NCBI RefSeq assembly: GCF_001500125.1
Contig: NZ_LQIV01000002.1
Coordinates: forward strand, 109,105-173,104
DNA from: Mycobacterium sp. IS-1742
GTDB taxonomy: Bacteria; Actinomycetota; Actinomycetes; Mycobacteriales; Mycobacteriaceae
Reading direction: 5' to 3'
Length of the DNA: 64,000 nt
Below the pieces are notes generated by a model. That model did not search any database and was not told where the DNA came from. It was given only the letters and a program-made list of their open reading frames with translations. Below, piece after piece: positions 9,508 through 18,228 of the stretch; position 1 is the stretch's first letter, and each line of letters opens with the position of its first letter. The position numbers were made by a program, and so were the translations under genes.

Positions 9508-10014
9508 ATGTCGACGACGCACATCACCACCGCAGCCGCGGTCGGCGCCCTGCTCATCGGGGGCGTCGCAGCTGGGGCGACGACGTCCGCCTCGGTCGGC
9601 GACGTGGCCCTCAACGGTGTGTTCACGGCGGTCTCCGACGGCGAATGGGCCAAGACCCGGGAGAGCTTTCGCGACGAGGCCACGGTTGTCAGCACCTGGA
9701 CGATCTCGTCGACGTGCACCACCTATCAGGACTGCACCGGGTCGGTGACCAGCGATCAGGGGTGGACCGCCGACCTGGTCTACCGCAACCTGATGTGGCG
9801 GGTCACCCGGGTCATCGAGGGCTGGGAGCGCTGCCCGGACGGCACCGCCTTCCCCGGCGAGCAGTCGTTCACGTTCTGGCCGGCCCGCGCGGACGCGCCG
9901 GACCGGCATGACCGGCTCAGCGGGTGGGACCAGACCATCGGACCGAGCGGCGCCTGCGGCGTCAACCGGTGGCAGAACATCCGAATGCCGTTCCGCCTCA
10001 GTCGGATCACCTGA
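9508..10014 (+). CDS. Small exported protein at the end of the mce operon
   Basis: A 168-residue protein that starts 9 nt after mceF. Residues 1-30 form a signal peptide (TTAAAVGALLIGGVAAGA, then small residues). The mature part is rich in Trp and has four cysteines (STCTTYQDCTG, WERCPDG, GACGVN), suggesting two disulfides, and the phrase SDQGWTADLVYRNLMW. This looks like a family of conserved secreted mycobacterial proteins of unknown function. Co-transcription with mce suggests an envelope or extracellular partner, for example a lipid carrier, but that is inference. Confidence 0.78.
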   Translation: MSTTHITTAAAVGALLIGGVAAGATTSASVGDVALNGVFTAVSDGEWAKTRESFRDEATVVSTWTISSTCTTYQDCTGSVTSDQGWTADLVYRNLMWRVTRVIEGWERCPDGTAFPGEQSFTFWPARADAPDRHDRLSGWDQTIGPSGACGVNRWQNIRMPFRLSRIT

Positions 10015-10024
10015 TCGTCGACGC

Positions 10025-11506
10025 TCAGCCGGGATCGAGGGCCGACAGCCGGTGCACCTGCGGGCGGGTGGCCGGATACAACTCACACCAGGTGTCGTAG
10101 AGGTCGTCGTAGAGCGCGCGGCGCCGAGGGTCGGGCTCGATCTCCCGGTCCACCCGTGTCCAGTCCGTGCCCGGGTCGACGAGACCGGTCCCGATCGCGG
10201 CGAGCAGCGCGTCGCCGTAGCTCGCGCCGATCGCCTGTTCGGGGACGAGCTGCGGCCTGCCGGTGATGTCGCTGACCGCCTGCGCCCACACCGGACTGCG
10301 CAGCCCGCCGCCGACGGCCACCGTCCTGGTCGCGGAGTGGGCGTCGTCGAAGCGTTCGAGGATCTGCCGGATGCCGAAGGAGATGCCCTCGTATGCCGCG
10401 CGGAACAGGTGCCCGCGACCGTGGCGCAACGTCAGGCCCGCGACCACGCCCCGCGCCCGCGGGTCGAACACCGGGGTGCGCTCGCCTGCCAGGTACGGCA
10501 ACATCAGCAACCCCTCGCTGCCGGGAGGCACCGCCGACGCCTCGGCCGTCAGTTCGTCGAACGACGCGCCGCCGGTGGTGGCCTGCAACCAGCCGATCAA
10601 GCTGCCCGCCGTGGACGTCCCCGCCGCCAGCGCAAGGCTGCCGTGCTCGACGCCCGTGGTCGTCCACAGCGTCGGATCGCTGAAGTACTCGTCGATGATC
10701 TGGACGAGGAACATCGTCGAGCCGTACATCAGCATCTGATCGCCGGGCCTGCGCACGCCGACGGAGAACGCCTCGGAGTACGCGTCGATGGTGCCGGCCG
10801 ACACCGGGGTGCCGGCCGGAACGCCGGTGGCCGCCGCCGCCTCGGCGGTGACCGTGCCCACCACCTCGCTGGGCCACACCAGACGGGGCAGCGGCAGATG
10901 CGCGCAGATGCGCCGCGCCCAGTCGTGGTTCCAGTCGAACACCCGGGTGCCGTAGAGCGGGTCGCACTGGCTGGCGGTGTGATGGTCGATGACGTATTCG
11001 CCGGTCAACTTGGCGGCGATGTAGGAGTTCGACCCGTACCAGCCCGTCGCGCGGTCGAACACCTGGGGCTCGTGGCGGCGCACCCACTCCAGTTTCGGTC
11101 CGACGGCCTGGCTGGACAGTAGGGTGCCGGCCCGTTCGAGGATGTTCTGCTCACCCAATTCCGCTGTGAGCGAGTCGATCTCAGCGGTGGCTCGAGTGTC
11201 GATGCCGTACAGGATGGCCGGCCGCAGCGGGTGCAGTCGATCGTCGCAGAGCACCAGACACGGCCCCACCCCGCTGACACACATCCCGGCGACCGCACCG
11301 CCTGCGGGAAGCCGCGCCATCAGCGCGGTGCTGATGCGGCAGACCTCGTGCCACCACAGCCCCTCGGCATCGGCCTCCGCCCAACCCGGGCGGGGCAGGC
11401 TCATCGCATGCGCGATGGTCTCCGAGGCGATCACCCACCCGCTCGAATCGACGAGGACGCCCTTGGTGCTCCCCGTTCCGATGTCGATTCCGAGCAGCAG
11501 ATCCAC
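10025..11506 (-). CDS. FGGY family carbohydrate kinase
   Basis: From the GTG at 11506 the product is 493 residues. It begins DLLLGIDIGTGSTKGVLVD, the phosphate-1 ATP site of the FGGY kinases, and carries GYGIDTRA-like and GERTPVFDPRARG segments plus the C-terminal GGGLRSPVW adenosine motif, in the order expected for a two-domain sugar kinase. It is closer to xylulokinase-type members than to glycerol kinase, but the sugar cannot be assigned. It converges on the mce operon with a 10-nt gap. The open frame continues upstream past this GTG, but the conserved domain starts exactly here. Confidence 0.85.
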   Translation of the reverse strand: MDLLLGIDIGTGSTKGVLVDSSGWVIASETIAHAMSLPRPGWAEADAEGLWWHEVCRISTALMARLPAGGAVAGMCVSGVGPCLVLCDDRLHPLRPAILYGIDTRATAEIDSLTAELGEQNILERAGTLLSSQAVGPKLEWVRRHEPQVFDRATGWYGSNSYIAAKLTGEYVIDHHTASQCDPLYGTRVFDWNHDWARRICAHLPLPRLVWPSEVVGTVTAEAAAATGVPAGTPVSAGTIDAYSEAFSVGVRRPGDQMLMYGSTMFLVQIIDEYFSDPTLWTTTGVEHGSLALAAGTSTAGSLIGWLQATTGGASFDELTAEASAVPPGSEGLLMLPYLAGERTPVFDPRARGVVAGLTLRHGRGHLFRAAYEGISFGIRQILERFDDAHSATRTVAVGGGLRSPVWAQAVSDITGRPQLVPEQAIGASYGDALLAAIGTGLVDPGTDWTRVDREIEPDPRRRALYDDLYDTWCELYPATRPQVHRLSALDPG

Positions 11507-11535
11507 GTGCTGAACCCTACGTGGTGCGGACCCCG

Positions 11536-12348
11536 TCAGTGCGTCCTGGACGGAAAGGGATCGTTGCCGAAATCGATCTGCGCGGCCGGGTTGCTGACCG
11601 CGGTCACCATCCCCGAGCCGAAGGCCCCGTCCCGGTCGTAGAGCGTCGCGGTGCCCACGGAGATGCCGTCGGCGACCCAGTGCGAATCCGCCTGCACACC
11701 GACCCACTCGTCGACGGGCAGCCGGGCGATCGCGACGGTGAGATCGCCGTTGATGTACCCGACCCCGGCCGTGCCCAGGTTGGTGACGAGGCTGGTGCCC
11801 TCGGCGGCCACCACCGCCCGCACGAACGGCGAGTTCTCGGTGCCGGCGACCACCTGGATCGAGCGGCTCCAGGTCCGTTTGCGGGCGGTGTTCTGGTGGT
11901 CGACGATCGCGTGAGTCCAGCCCAGCCCGTCGCTGCCGAGGTGGATCGCCCGCGACGGATCGACCTCGGACGGCACGTCGAACGCGCCGGGGGCGACCCA
12001 TTCGTCACCACGCGGCGCCTGCGCCCGCCGGTACTGCACGAGCGTCGCGCGTGCGACGGTGACGCCGTCCTGGACCAGTTCGCACTCGGCGTTGCGCACG
12101 CGCCTGCCGTCGCGCACCAGGTTCGTTTTCGCCGTCGTCGCGACGCCCCGGGCCGCCTTGAACAGGTCGACGGTCAGGCGGGTCGGGAGGAACTCTTCGC
12201 GCCCGAACTCGGCCTCGAGGACCGACGCCGCCAGCCCCACGACGGCCGGCCCGTTCAGGTGATCCTCCCCCCAGTGGCTCTGAGCGAACCGGGTGGGCAG
12301 GAACGCACCGTCGTCGGCCGGATCGAAGTGGACGGGATGTTCGCTCAC
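11536..12348 (-). CDS. Acyl-CoA thioesterase-like protein (double hotdog)
   Basis: From the GTG at 12348 the protein has 270 residues. It reads as two hotdog domains: an N-terminal half with FAQSHWGEDHLNGPAVVG and a C-terminal half with DEWVGVQADSHWVADGISVG, resembling TesB-like or thioesterase-like superfamily proteins. Expected role is hydrolysis or binding of an acyl-CoA. It lies 29 nt upstream of the FGGY kinase on the same strand and is divergent from the flavodoxin-like gene. A longer frame exists, but residues before this GTG look non-coding. Confidence 0.75.
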   Translation of the reverse strand: MSEHPVHFDPADDGAFLPTRFAQSHWGEDHLNGPAVVGLAASVLEAEFGREEFLPTRLTVDLFKAARGVATTAKTNLVRDGRRVRNAECELVQDGVTVARATLVQYRRAQAPRGDEWVAPGAFDVPSEVDPSRAIHLGSDGLGWTHAIVDHQNTARKRTWSRSIQVVAGTENSPFVRAVVAAEGTSLVTNLGTAGVGYINGDLTVAIARLPVDEWVGVQADSHWVADGISVGTATLYDRDGAFGSGMVTAVSNPAAQIDFGNDPFPSRTH

Positions 12349-12437
12349 CCCGGCATCGTCGCACAACTGGTGATGACCGACCTGAGACGCCCGGCGCCGG
12401 GTGATTCCGGGCCCGTACCGCGGGGTAGACGGCCGGT

Positions 12438-13067
12438 ATGACCACTTCCCCACAGGACCGGCCCCTGCGCGCCGTCGGGCTCGTCTGCACCCTCAAACCC
12501 AGCCCGGCCCCGTCGAGCAGCGTCGTGATCGCCGAGCAGCTCTTCGAACCGATGCGCGAGGCCGGGGTCGAATGCGAGATCGTGCGCTGCGTCGACCACA
12601 CACTGCATCCCGGGGTCGAGGCGGACATGGGCCCGGGCGACGAATGGCCCGCCATCCTCGACAAGATCGTCGCCGCCGACATCGTCGTCGTGTCCACCCC
12701 GACCTGGGTGGGGCACATGTCCAGCGTCGCCCAGCGCGTGCTCGAACGACTCGACGCCGAACTGTCCGAGACCGACGACGCCGGCCGGCCCCGGCAGGTG
12801 GGGAAGGTGGCGCTCGCCGCGGTCGTCGGCAACGAGGACGGGGCCCACAAGATCGTCGCCGACCTGTTCCAGGCGCTCAACGACATCGGGTTCACCCTCC
12901 CGGCGCAGGGCTGCACCTACTGGAACGACGAGGCGATGGGCGGGCGCGACTTCAAGGACCTCGACGAGACCCCGGAGGCCGTCGCCGACACGACCCGCTC
13001 CGCGGCGCGCAATGCGGTGCACCTGGCGCGCGTGCTGCGCGCCGATCCCTACCCGCCCTACTCCTGA
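12438..13067 (+). CDS. Flavodoxin-like / NADPH-dependent FMN reductase family protein
   Basis: A 209-residue protein with a flavodoxin-like fold. LVCTLKPSPAPSSS near residues 15-28 fits the FMN phosphate loop, and STPTWVGHMSSVAQRVLERL (about 85-104) is the second flavin-binding loop of the NAD(P)H-dependent oxidoreductase/flavodoxin family. It probably uses FMN to reduce a quinone or similar small substrate. It is divergent from the thioesterase (89-nt gap) and is followed by a strong hairpin terminator. Confidence 0.8.
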   Translation: MTTSPQDRPLRAVGLVCTLKPSPAPSSSVVIAEQLFEPMREAGVECEIVRCVDHTLHPGVEADMGPGDEWPAILDKIVAADIVVVSTPTWVGHMSSVAQRVLERLDAELSETDDAGRPRQVGKVALAAVVGNEDGAHKIVADLFQALNDIGFTLPAQGCTYWNDEAMGGRDFKDLDETPEAVADTTRSAARNAVHLARVLRADPYPPYS

Positions 13068-13073
13068 GGGCGG

Positions 13074-13100
13074 CGCACGCTCGTTCACCGCGAGCGTGCG
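13074..13100. terminator. Hairpin terminator between convergent genes
   Basis: CGCACGCTCG and CGAGCGTGCG form a perfect 10-bp stem with a 7-nt loop (TTCACCG). It lies 7 nt after the flavodoxin-like stop and 58 nt from the stop of the convergent acyl-CoA dehydrogenase gene. There is no long U tract, as is common for mycobacterial terminators. It can serve both strands. Confidence 0.65.
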
Positions 13101-13157
13101 TAAATCCCGTGCGGCGCAACGGTGTGTCGCGTGCAGACGTCGCGGGACAGGGCGGCG

Positions 13158-14375
13158 CTAGCGGATCGTCAGACCGGTCAGCGCGCGTCCGATGACGAGG
13201 CGCTGGATCTCGCTGGTGCCCTCGAAGATCGTGAAGATCTTCGCGTCGCGGTGCATCCGCTCGACCGGATAGTCGCGGGTGTAGCCGTTGCCACCGAGGA
13301 TCTGGATCGCCTCGTCGGTGACGTAGACGGCGGTCTCGCTGGCGTACAACTTGGCCATCGACCCCTCCGCCGAGGTGAACGCCTTGTTGTTGCGGTGCAT
13401 CCACCCGGCCCGCCACACCAGCATCCGGGTGGCGTCGATACGCGCTTTCATATCGGCGAGTTTGAAGGCGATGGCCTGGAACTCCCCGATCTTGCGGCCG
13501 AACTGCTCACGCTGACAGGCGTAGTCGAGGGCGTACTCGTAGGCCGCCCTGGCGACCCCCAGTGCCATCGCGCCCACGAACGGGCGGGTGCGCTCGAACG
13601 TCGCCATCGCCGCCTGGCTCGCGGTCCGCTGCCCCTCCTTCGCGCGCGCGATCCGCTGCTCGAACTTCTCCCGCCCACCCAGGAGCAACTCACCGGGGAT
13701 ACGGACGTTGTCCAGCACCACTTCCGCTGTGTGCGAGGCCCGGATGCCGTGCTTCTTGAACTTCTGCCCCTGCGACAGCCCGCGCGTACCGGGCGGAACG
13801 ATGAAGCTGGCCTGCCCGCGGGTGCCGAGGTCCGGGTACACCGAGGCGACCACCACATGGACGTTCGCGATGCCGCCGTTGGTCGCCCACGTCTTGGTCC
13901 CGTTGAGCACCCACTCGTCGGCGGCCTCGTCGTAGACGGCCCGGGTGCGCACCGCCCCGACATCGGAGCCCGCTCCGGGTTCGGACGAACAGAACGCGGC
14001 GACCTTGGTGTCGCCCGGTGTCCCGAACATCGCGGGCAACCAGTCACCGATCTGCTGCGGTGTGCCGTTCGACGCCAGCGCTGCCGCCGCCAGGCCGGTC
14101 GCCAGGATCGACAACGCGATGCCGGCGTCGCCCCAGAAGAGCTCCTCGAACACGGTGATCAGGCCGATACCGCTGCTCTCCCCCGCCATCTGGGCGAACA
14201 GTTCCGGCGTGTACAGCCCGACCTTCGCGGCCTCTTCGATGATCGGCCAGGGGGTCTCTTCGCGCTCGTCCCACTCGGCGGCCGCGGGCCGGACCACGTC
14301 GCGGGAGAACTCGTGCACCCAGTCACGCACCGAGACGACGTCCTCGGGAAGGTCGAGCGAGAAAGTGGGCTCCAT
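13158..14375 (-). CDS. Acyl-CoA dehydrogenase (FadE type)
   Basis: A 405-residue protein with the full acyl-CoA dehydrogenase layout: N-terminal helical domain, middle beta domain with [18 protein letters not shown] (FAD/substrate contacts), and C-terminal helical domain with [16 protein letters not shown] and [10 protein letters not shown]. Glu385 of the EGTSEIQR motif is the expected catalytic base. It would oxidise an acyl-CoA to the enoyl-CoA using FAD. AGGAGA precedes the ATG. The chain-length preference cannot be deduced, and no fadA/fadB partners are adjacent. Confidence 0.93.
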   Translation of the reverse strand: MEPTFSLDLPEDVVSVRDWVHEFSRDVVRPAAAEWDEREETPWPIIEEAAKVGLYTPELFAQMAGESSGIGLITVFEELFWGDAGIALSILATGLAAAALASNGTPQQIGDWLPAMFGTPGDTKVAAFCSSEPGAGSDVGAVRTRAVYDEAADEWVLNGTKTWATNGGIANVHVVVASVYPDLGTRGQASFIVPPGTRGLSQGQKFKKHGIRASHTAEVVLDNVRIPGELLLGGREKFEQRIARAKEGQRTASQAAMATFERTRPFVGAMALGVARAAYEYALDYACQREQFGRKIGEFQAIAFKLADMKARIDATRMLVWRAGWMHRNNKAFTSAEGSMAKLYASETAVYVTDEAIQILGGNGYTRDYPVERMHRDAKIFTIFEGTSEIQRLVIGRALTGLTIR

Positions 14376-14504
14376 CGCGGGTCTCCTATCGTGACGCGGT
14401 CGTCGCCGCCCATCGTGTCATGCGTGCGCGCCGGCGCGCGCGCCCGCGTCCGGCGATACCCGGAGCCCTTGCGGCACACCGTTGATCACCGGGGATCACC
14501 GGGG

Positions 14505-15902
14505 TCACTGACCAAATGTCAGCATCCGCGCCGCGGTGTACCGCTCGGTGACGTGGGGGGTCGGTTCCGCCTCGTAGGACGCCGTCCCTCCGAAGGCCCA
14601 GTCGGGCGGGGCGTCCTGACCGCTGAGCACCCAGGCGGCCTGACGCGCGGCGCCCAGAGCGACGTACTCGGCCGGTGTCGGGACGTGGACGGGGCGGCCC
14701 AGGATGGCCGGTGCGATCCGTCGTACGGCCTCGGAACGCGCCCCGCCGCCGATCAGGATGATCCGCTGGACGTCGACGCCCTGCTCTCGGATCCTGTCGA
14801 TGCAGAAGGCCATCGAGGCCAGCAGGCCCTCCACCGCGGCGCGTGCGACGTTGGGCTGGGTGAAGTTGCGGGTGGTGAGGCCGTGCAGCGCACCCGAGGC
14901 GCCGGGGAGGTTCGGTGACCTCTCGCCGTCGAAGTACGGGACCAGGCTGAGGCCTTCCGCACTGGCGGGCGCCGACAGCGCCAGGCGGTCGAACTCGTCG
15001 AACTCCACCTGGAGCATGCCCGCCGTCGCGGCCAGCACCGGCGCCCCGTTGAGCGTGCACACCAGGGGAAGCTGACGGCCGGTCGCATCGGCGAAGCCCG
15101 CGACGAGACCGTCGGGATCGCGCGGCGCGGTCGTCGCGACCGCGCTGACCACACCCGACGTTCCCAGCGACACCACGCAGTCACCCGCGGCGGCACCGAG
15201 TCCCAGTGCCGCGGCCGCGTTGTCCCCGGCGCCCGGACCGAGCAGGGCGCCCGACGCCGTCCGGCCGGCGACGTCCCGCGGCCCGAGCACCGGGGGCAGT
15301 GCGGGCTTTCGGCCCCGCATCGCCAACTCGAGCAGGTCGGGGTCGTAGTCGCCGGTCTGCGCGGAGAAGTATCCGGTGCCGCTGGCGTCGCTGCGGTCGG
15401 TGCGCACCTCGCCGATGTCGTCGGAGCCGGACAACCGCCACGTCAGCCAGTCGTGCGGCAGGCACACCGCCGCGGTGGCGTCGGCGTTCCCCGGTTCCGC
15501 GTCGGCCAGCCACCGGAGCTTCGCCGCGGTGATCGCGGCGACCGGTACGACGCCGATGCGGTCGGCCCACGCCCCGGGACCGCCGAGCTCCGCGACCAGG
15601 TCGGCCGCGGCCCCGGCGGAACGGGTGTCGTTCCACAGCAACGCATCCCGCACCACGTCACCCGACGAGTCCAGGCAGACCATCCCGTGCTGCTGGGCGC
15701 CGACCGCCACGGCACCGACGTCCTCGAGGCCACCGGCGGCGTTCGCGGCGGCCTGCAGGGCCGACCACCACATCCGGGGATCGACCTCGGTCCCACCGGG
15801 ATGCGGAGACGTCGCCGAGCGGACGATCTCACCGGTGTCTGCGTCGCACACCAGGATCTTGCACGACTGGGTCGACGAATCGATGCCGGCGACCAGTGCC
15901 AT
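14505..15902 (-). CDS. xylB: Xylulokinase
   Basis: A 465-residue FGGY kinase that begins [18 protein letters not shown] (ATP phosphate motif). It carries [14 protein letters not shown] and LLWNDTRSA, which are characteristic of D-xylulokinase substrate contacts, and ends with the [12 protein letters not shown] adenosine motif. It phosphorylates D-xylulose to xylulose-5-phosphate, feeding the pentose phosphate pathway. A strong GAGGAGG ribosome site precedes the ATG. It has no xylose isomerase gene beside it in this window. It is not a close duplicate of the other FGGY kinase at 10025-11506. Confidence 0.88.
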   Translation of the reverse strand: MALVAGIDSSTQSCKILVCDADTGEIVRSATSPHPGGTEVDPRMWWSALQAAANAAGGLEDVGAVAVGAQQHGMVCLDSSGDVVRDALLWNDTRSAGAAADLVAELGGPGAWADRIGVVPVAAITAAKLRWLADAEPGNADATAAVCLPHDWLTWRLSGSDDIGEVRTDRSDASGTGYFSAQTGDYDPDLLELAMRGRKPALPPVLGPRDVAGRTASGALLGPGAGDNAAAALGLGAAAGDCVVSLGTSGVVSAVATTAPRDPDGLVAGFADATGRQLPLVCTLNGAPVLAATAGMLQVEFDEFDRLALSAPASAEGLSLVPYFDGERSPNLPGASGALHGLTTRNFTQPNVARAAVEGLLASMAFCIDRIREQGVDVQRIILIGGGARSEAVRRIAPAILGRPVHVPTPAEYVALGAARQAAWVLSGQDAPPDWAFGGTASYEAEPTPHVTERYTAARMLTFGQ

Positions 15903-16005
15903 GGCGACCTCCTCAGAACGGCGACTCGACCGTCCACCCTAGTCAGGCGGAAACCCACCCGGCCGAACGACGATCGAGGCGGCGGCCGGCTGGGAGAATC
16001 GTTCG

Positions 16006-16515
16006 ATGGCCGGCGAGAGCACGGAGCCGCGGGACCGTCATCGGTGGGATCCGGACCGCGACGAGACGGAGACCGAGCGGTTGGACCGCAACTGGTCGAG
16101 CCTGCTGCAGGAGTTGCGTGTGGCGCAGACCGGCGTGCAGGTGCTGACCGGTTTCCTGCTGGTACTGCCGTTCCAGGAACGGTTCGCCGACCTCGACCAG
16201 GGAGCCCGGCTGGTGTACCTGACGACCGTGGCGTGCTCGATCGGGTCGACCGTCCTGCTCGTCGCGCCGGCGAGCATGCACCGGGTGCTGTTCCGCCGCC
16301 ACCGGCTCGACGCCCTGGTGGCGTCCTCGCACCGGTTCGCGCTCGCGGGGCTGGTGTTGCTCGGCATGGCGTTGACCGGAGTCGCCGCGATCATCTTCGA
16401 CGCGGTGCTCGGCGCCACGGCGGCGTGGGCGGCAGGCACCGCAACGTTGCTGGCACTGGCCTGCTCGTGGTTCTGGGTTCCGGTGCGGCACCGCAGGCAC
16501 AAGAGGCCGCAGTGA
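16006..16515 (+). CDS. DUF6328-type four-helix membrane protein
   Basis: A 169-residue protein with an acidic/basic N-terminus (about residues 1-35) and four hydrophobic segments (about 44-62, 72-92, 106-128, 132-152), then a basic tail (RHRRHKRP). The LLQELRVAQTGVQVLTGFLL segment fits the actinobacterial family annotated DUF6328. Function is unknown. It is followed 40 nt later by the DoxX-like gene on the same strand and may be co-transcribed with it. Confidence 0.72.
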   Translation: MAGESTEPRDRHRWDPDRDETETERLDRNWSSLLQELRVAQTGVQVLTGFLLVLPFQERFADLDQGARLVYLTTVACSIGSTVLLVAPASMHRVLFRRHRLDALVASSHRFALAGLVLLGMALTGVAAIIFDAVLGATAAWAAGTATLLALACSWFWVPVRHRRHKRPQ

Positions 16516-16555
16516 GGGCGTTTGTGACCAGTTCGGCCGGGGAACACAGCGCAAC

Positions 16556-17521
16556 ATGCTTATCCGACGTATCGCGCGACCCATGTTGTCTGCTGTGTTC
16601 ATCGGGCGTGGAGTGGAGGCTCTGCGGAGCCCCAAACCGGCTGTCGATGCGGCCAAACCGACGCTCGAGGGGCTGGCCAAACTGCCCGACCCGGTCGGCA
16701 CCAACGTGCCCACCAACGCCGAGACCGTCGCCCGCGTCACCGCGGGCGTGCAGATCGGCGGCGGACTGCTGCTGGCCTCCGGCAAGCTGCCGCGCCTCGC
16801 GTCCGCGGCGCTGGCCTTCAGTGTGGTGCCGGGCAGCCTCGGCGGCCACATGTTCTGGAATGAGACCGATCCGGAGCGCAAGGCCCAGGAGCGGCGCGCT
16901 TTCCTCACCGACGTCAGCCTCATCGGTGGCCTGATCATCGCGGCCGTCGACACCGAGGGGAAGCCGTCCCTGGGGTGGCGCGGTCGCCGCGCGGCCCAGA
17001 AGGTCACCGCGGCGCTGCCGGTCGGTGCGGCTGCGGGCGGTTCGCTCGCGGACAGTGAATTCGCCGAGAAGCTCGGCCACGGCCTGCACGTCGGCGCCGA
17101 GCGCGGACGCGAGCTGGCCGGGGTCGCCCGGGAGCGCGGTGCGGAGCTGGCCGAGGTGGCGAGCAAGCGCGGCGCGGTGCTGGCCGACGTCGCCCGGGAG
17201 CGCGGCGCGGAGTTCGCCGAGATCGCCAGCAAGCGCGGCGCGGAATTCGCCGAGGTCGCGAGCAAGCGCAGCGCGGAGCTGGCCGAGGTGGCGAGCAAGC
17301 GCGGCGCGGTGCTGGCCGATGTCGCCCGCGAACGCGGCACCGAGTGGGCCGAGGTCGCGCGCGACCGCGCCCCCGAACTCGCCGATGTCGCCAAGGGGCG
17401 CAGCGCGGAACTGGCCCTGCTGGCCCGCGAGCGCGCCAACGAGCTGGCCGAGACCACCCGCAAGCAGGCCAAGCAGTCCCGCAAGCAGGTCCGCAAGGAG
17501 GCCAAGCGCCGGCTTCGCTGA
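16556..17521 (+). CDS. DoxX-like membrane protein with a long 11-residue repeat tail
   Basis: A 321-residue protein. Residues 1-135 hold DoxX-like hydrophobic helices with GRGVEAL near the start and TAGVQIGGGLLLASGKLPRL in the second helix. Residues 183-303 are eleven tandem 11-residue units of the pattern RGAELAEVASK, followed by a very basic end (about residues 302-321: KQ and RK rich). The repeats should form one long amphipathic or coiled-coil helix. DoxX proteins are linked to redox and membrane integrity in mycobacteria. The tail has no assigned role and might hold membrane curvature, bind nucleic acid through its basic end, or act as a scaffold. A terminator follows. Confidence 0.85.
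   Translation: MLIRRIARPMLSAVFIGRGVEALRSPKPAVDAAKPTLEGLAKLPDPVGTNVPTNAETVARVTAGVQIGGGLLLASGKLPRLASAALAFSVVPGSLGGHMFWNETDPERKAQERRAFLTDVSLIGGLIIAAVDTEGKPSLGWRGRRAAQKVTAALPVGAAAGGSLADSEFAEKLGHGLHVGAERGRELAGVARERGAELAEVASKRGAVLADVARERGAEFAEIASKRGAEFAEVASKRSAELAEVASKRGAVLADVARERGTEWAEVARDRAPELADVAKGRSAELALLARERANELAETTRKQAKQSRKQVRKEAKRRLR
17102..17464 (+). repeat. Eleven in-frame 33-bp tandem repeats in the DoxX-like gene
   Basis: The repeats encode 11-residue units beginning with Arg (R-G/S-A-E-L/F-A-E-V-A-S/R-K/E). Two unit types, ending ASK and ARE, are interspersed. Units near 17168-17200 and 17300-17332 are almost identical. The DNA periodicity of 33 bp makes copy number prone to change by slippage or recombination. 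Confidence 0.85.
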
Positions 17522-17540
17522 CTCCGTCGTTTGATCTTGT

Positions 17541-17570
17541 CGAACCGGGCGCGTCGAAGCGCCCGGTTCG
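17541..17570 (+). terminator. Rho-independent-type hairpin after the DoxX-like gene
   Basis: CGAACCGGGCGC and GCGCCCGGTTCG form a perfect 12-bp stem around a GTCGAA loop, 20 nt after the stop codon. A short TCGTCTTCC follows instead of a U tract. It separates the DoxX-like gene from the RDD gene. Confidence 0.75.
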
Positions 17571-17625
17571 TCGTCTTCCGGCGGTAGATTCGTTCCCACC
17601 CACTACGCGGTCAGGAGCGGATGCA

Positions 17626-18222
17626 ATGACAACCGGTGACTACCCCCCTCAGCCGGGCCAGCCCCAGTACGGTCAGCAACCCCAGTACGGTCAGCCCCAG
17701 TACGGACAGCAGCCGCAGTTCGGTCAGCCCGATTACGGTCAACCGGCGTACGGGCAGCCGCAGTACGGACAGCCCGGCGGATATCCCCCGCCGTTCGGCG
17801 GGCAGGTTCCCGGCAGCCTGGGGATGCGCTTCCTGGCCCGGTTGATCGACGGCATCATCGTCGGCATAGTCGGCGGTCTGCTGATCGTGTTGACCGATTC
17901 GATGTCCAACGTCCTGGTCACCGGGCTGTTCACCGGGGTGCTGTCGTTCCTGTACTACGTCGCATTCGAGGCGACGCAGGGCTGGACGCCGGGTAAGAAG
18001 CTGCTGGGGATGAGCGTGCGCGGCCCCGGCGGCGCACCCAAGCCGTCGGCGGCCCAGTCGGCCATCCGCAACCTGTTCACGCTGCTGCCGATCATCCCGT
18101 TCGTCGGTGGGTTGTTGGGCGTGATCGCGATCGTCGTGATCGCGGTGACGATCAACGGCAGTCCGACCAAACAGGGCAAGCACGACGAGATGGCGGGCGG
18201 CACCCAGGTGGTCAAGGGCTGA
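17626..18222 (+). CDS. RDD family membrane protein with PQYGQ-rich N-terminus
   Basis: From the ATG at 17626 the protein has 198 residues. Residues 7-58 are Gln/Tyr/Pro/Gly-rich with repeated QPQYGQ units. The RDD domain follows (GMRFLARLIDGIIVGIVGG, then TPGKKLLGMSVRG) with three membrane segments. RDD proteins are small transporter-like or scaffold membrane proteins, function usually unknown. A frame continues upstream, but GGAGCGG lies just before this ATG and the repeats start at once. A related PQYGQ head occurs on the DUF4333 protein at 56325-57116. Confidence 0.85.
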   Translation: MTTGDYPPQPGQPQYGQQPQYGQPQYGQQPQFGQPDYGQPAYGQPQYGQPGGYPPPFGGQVPGSLGMRFLARLIDGIIVGIVGGLLIVLTDSMSNVLVTGLFTGVLSFLYYVAFEATQGWTPGKKLLGMSVRGPGGAPKPSAAQSAIRNLFTLLPIIPFVGGLLGVIAIVVIAVTINGSPTKQGKHDEMAGGTQVVKG

Positions 18223-18228
18223 AACAGG

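Noticed and set aside
14400..14460. Strong hairpin or Z-DNA element in the GC-rich stretch upstream of the acyl-CoA dehydrogenase
   Set aside because: Alternating GC gives many weak pairings, but no unique stable stem was found.
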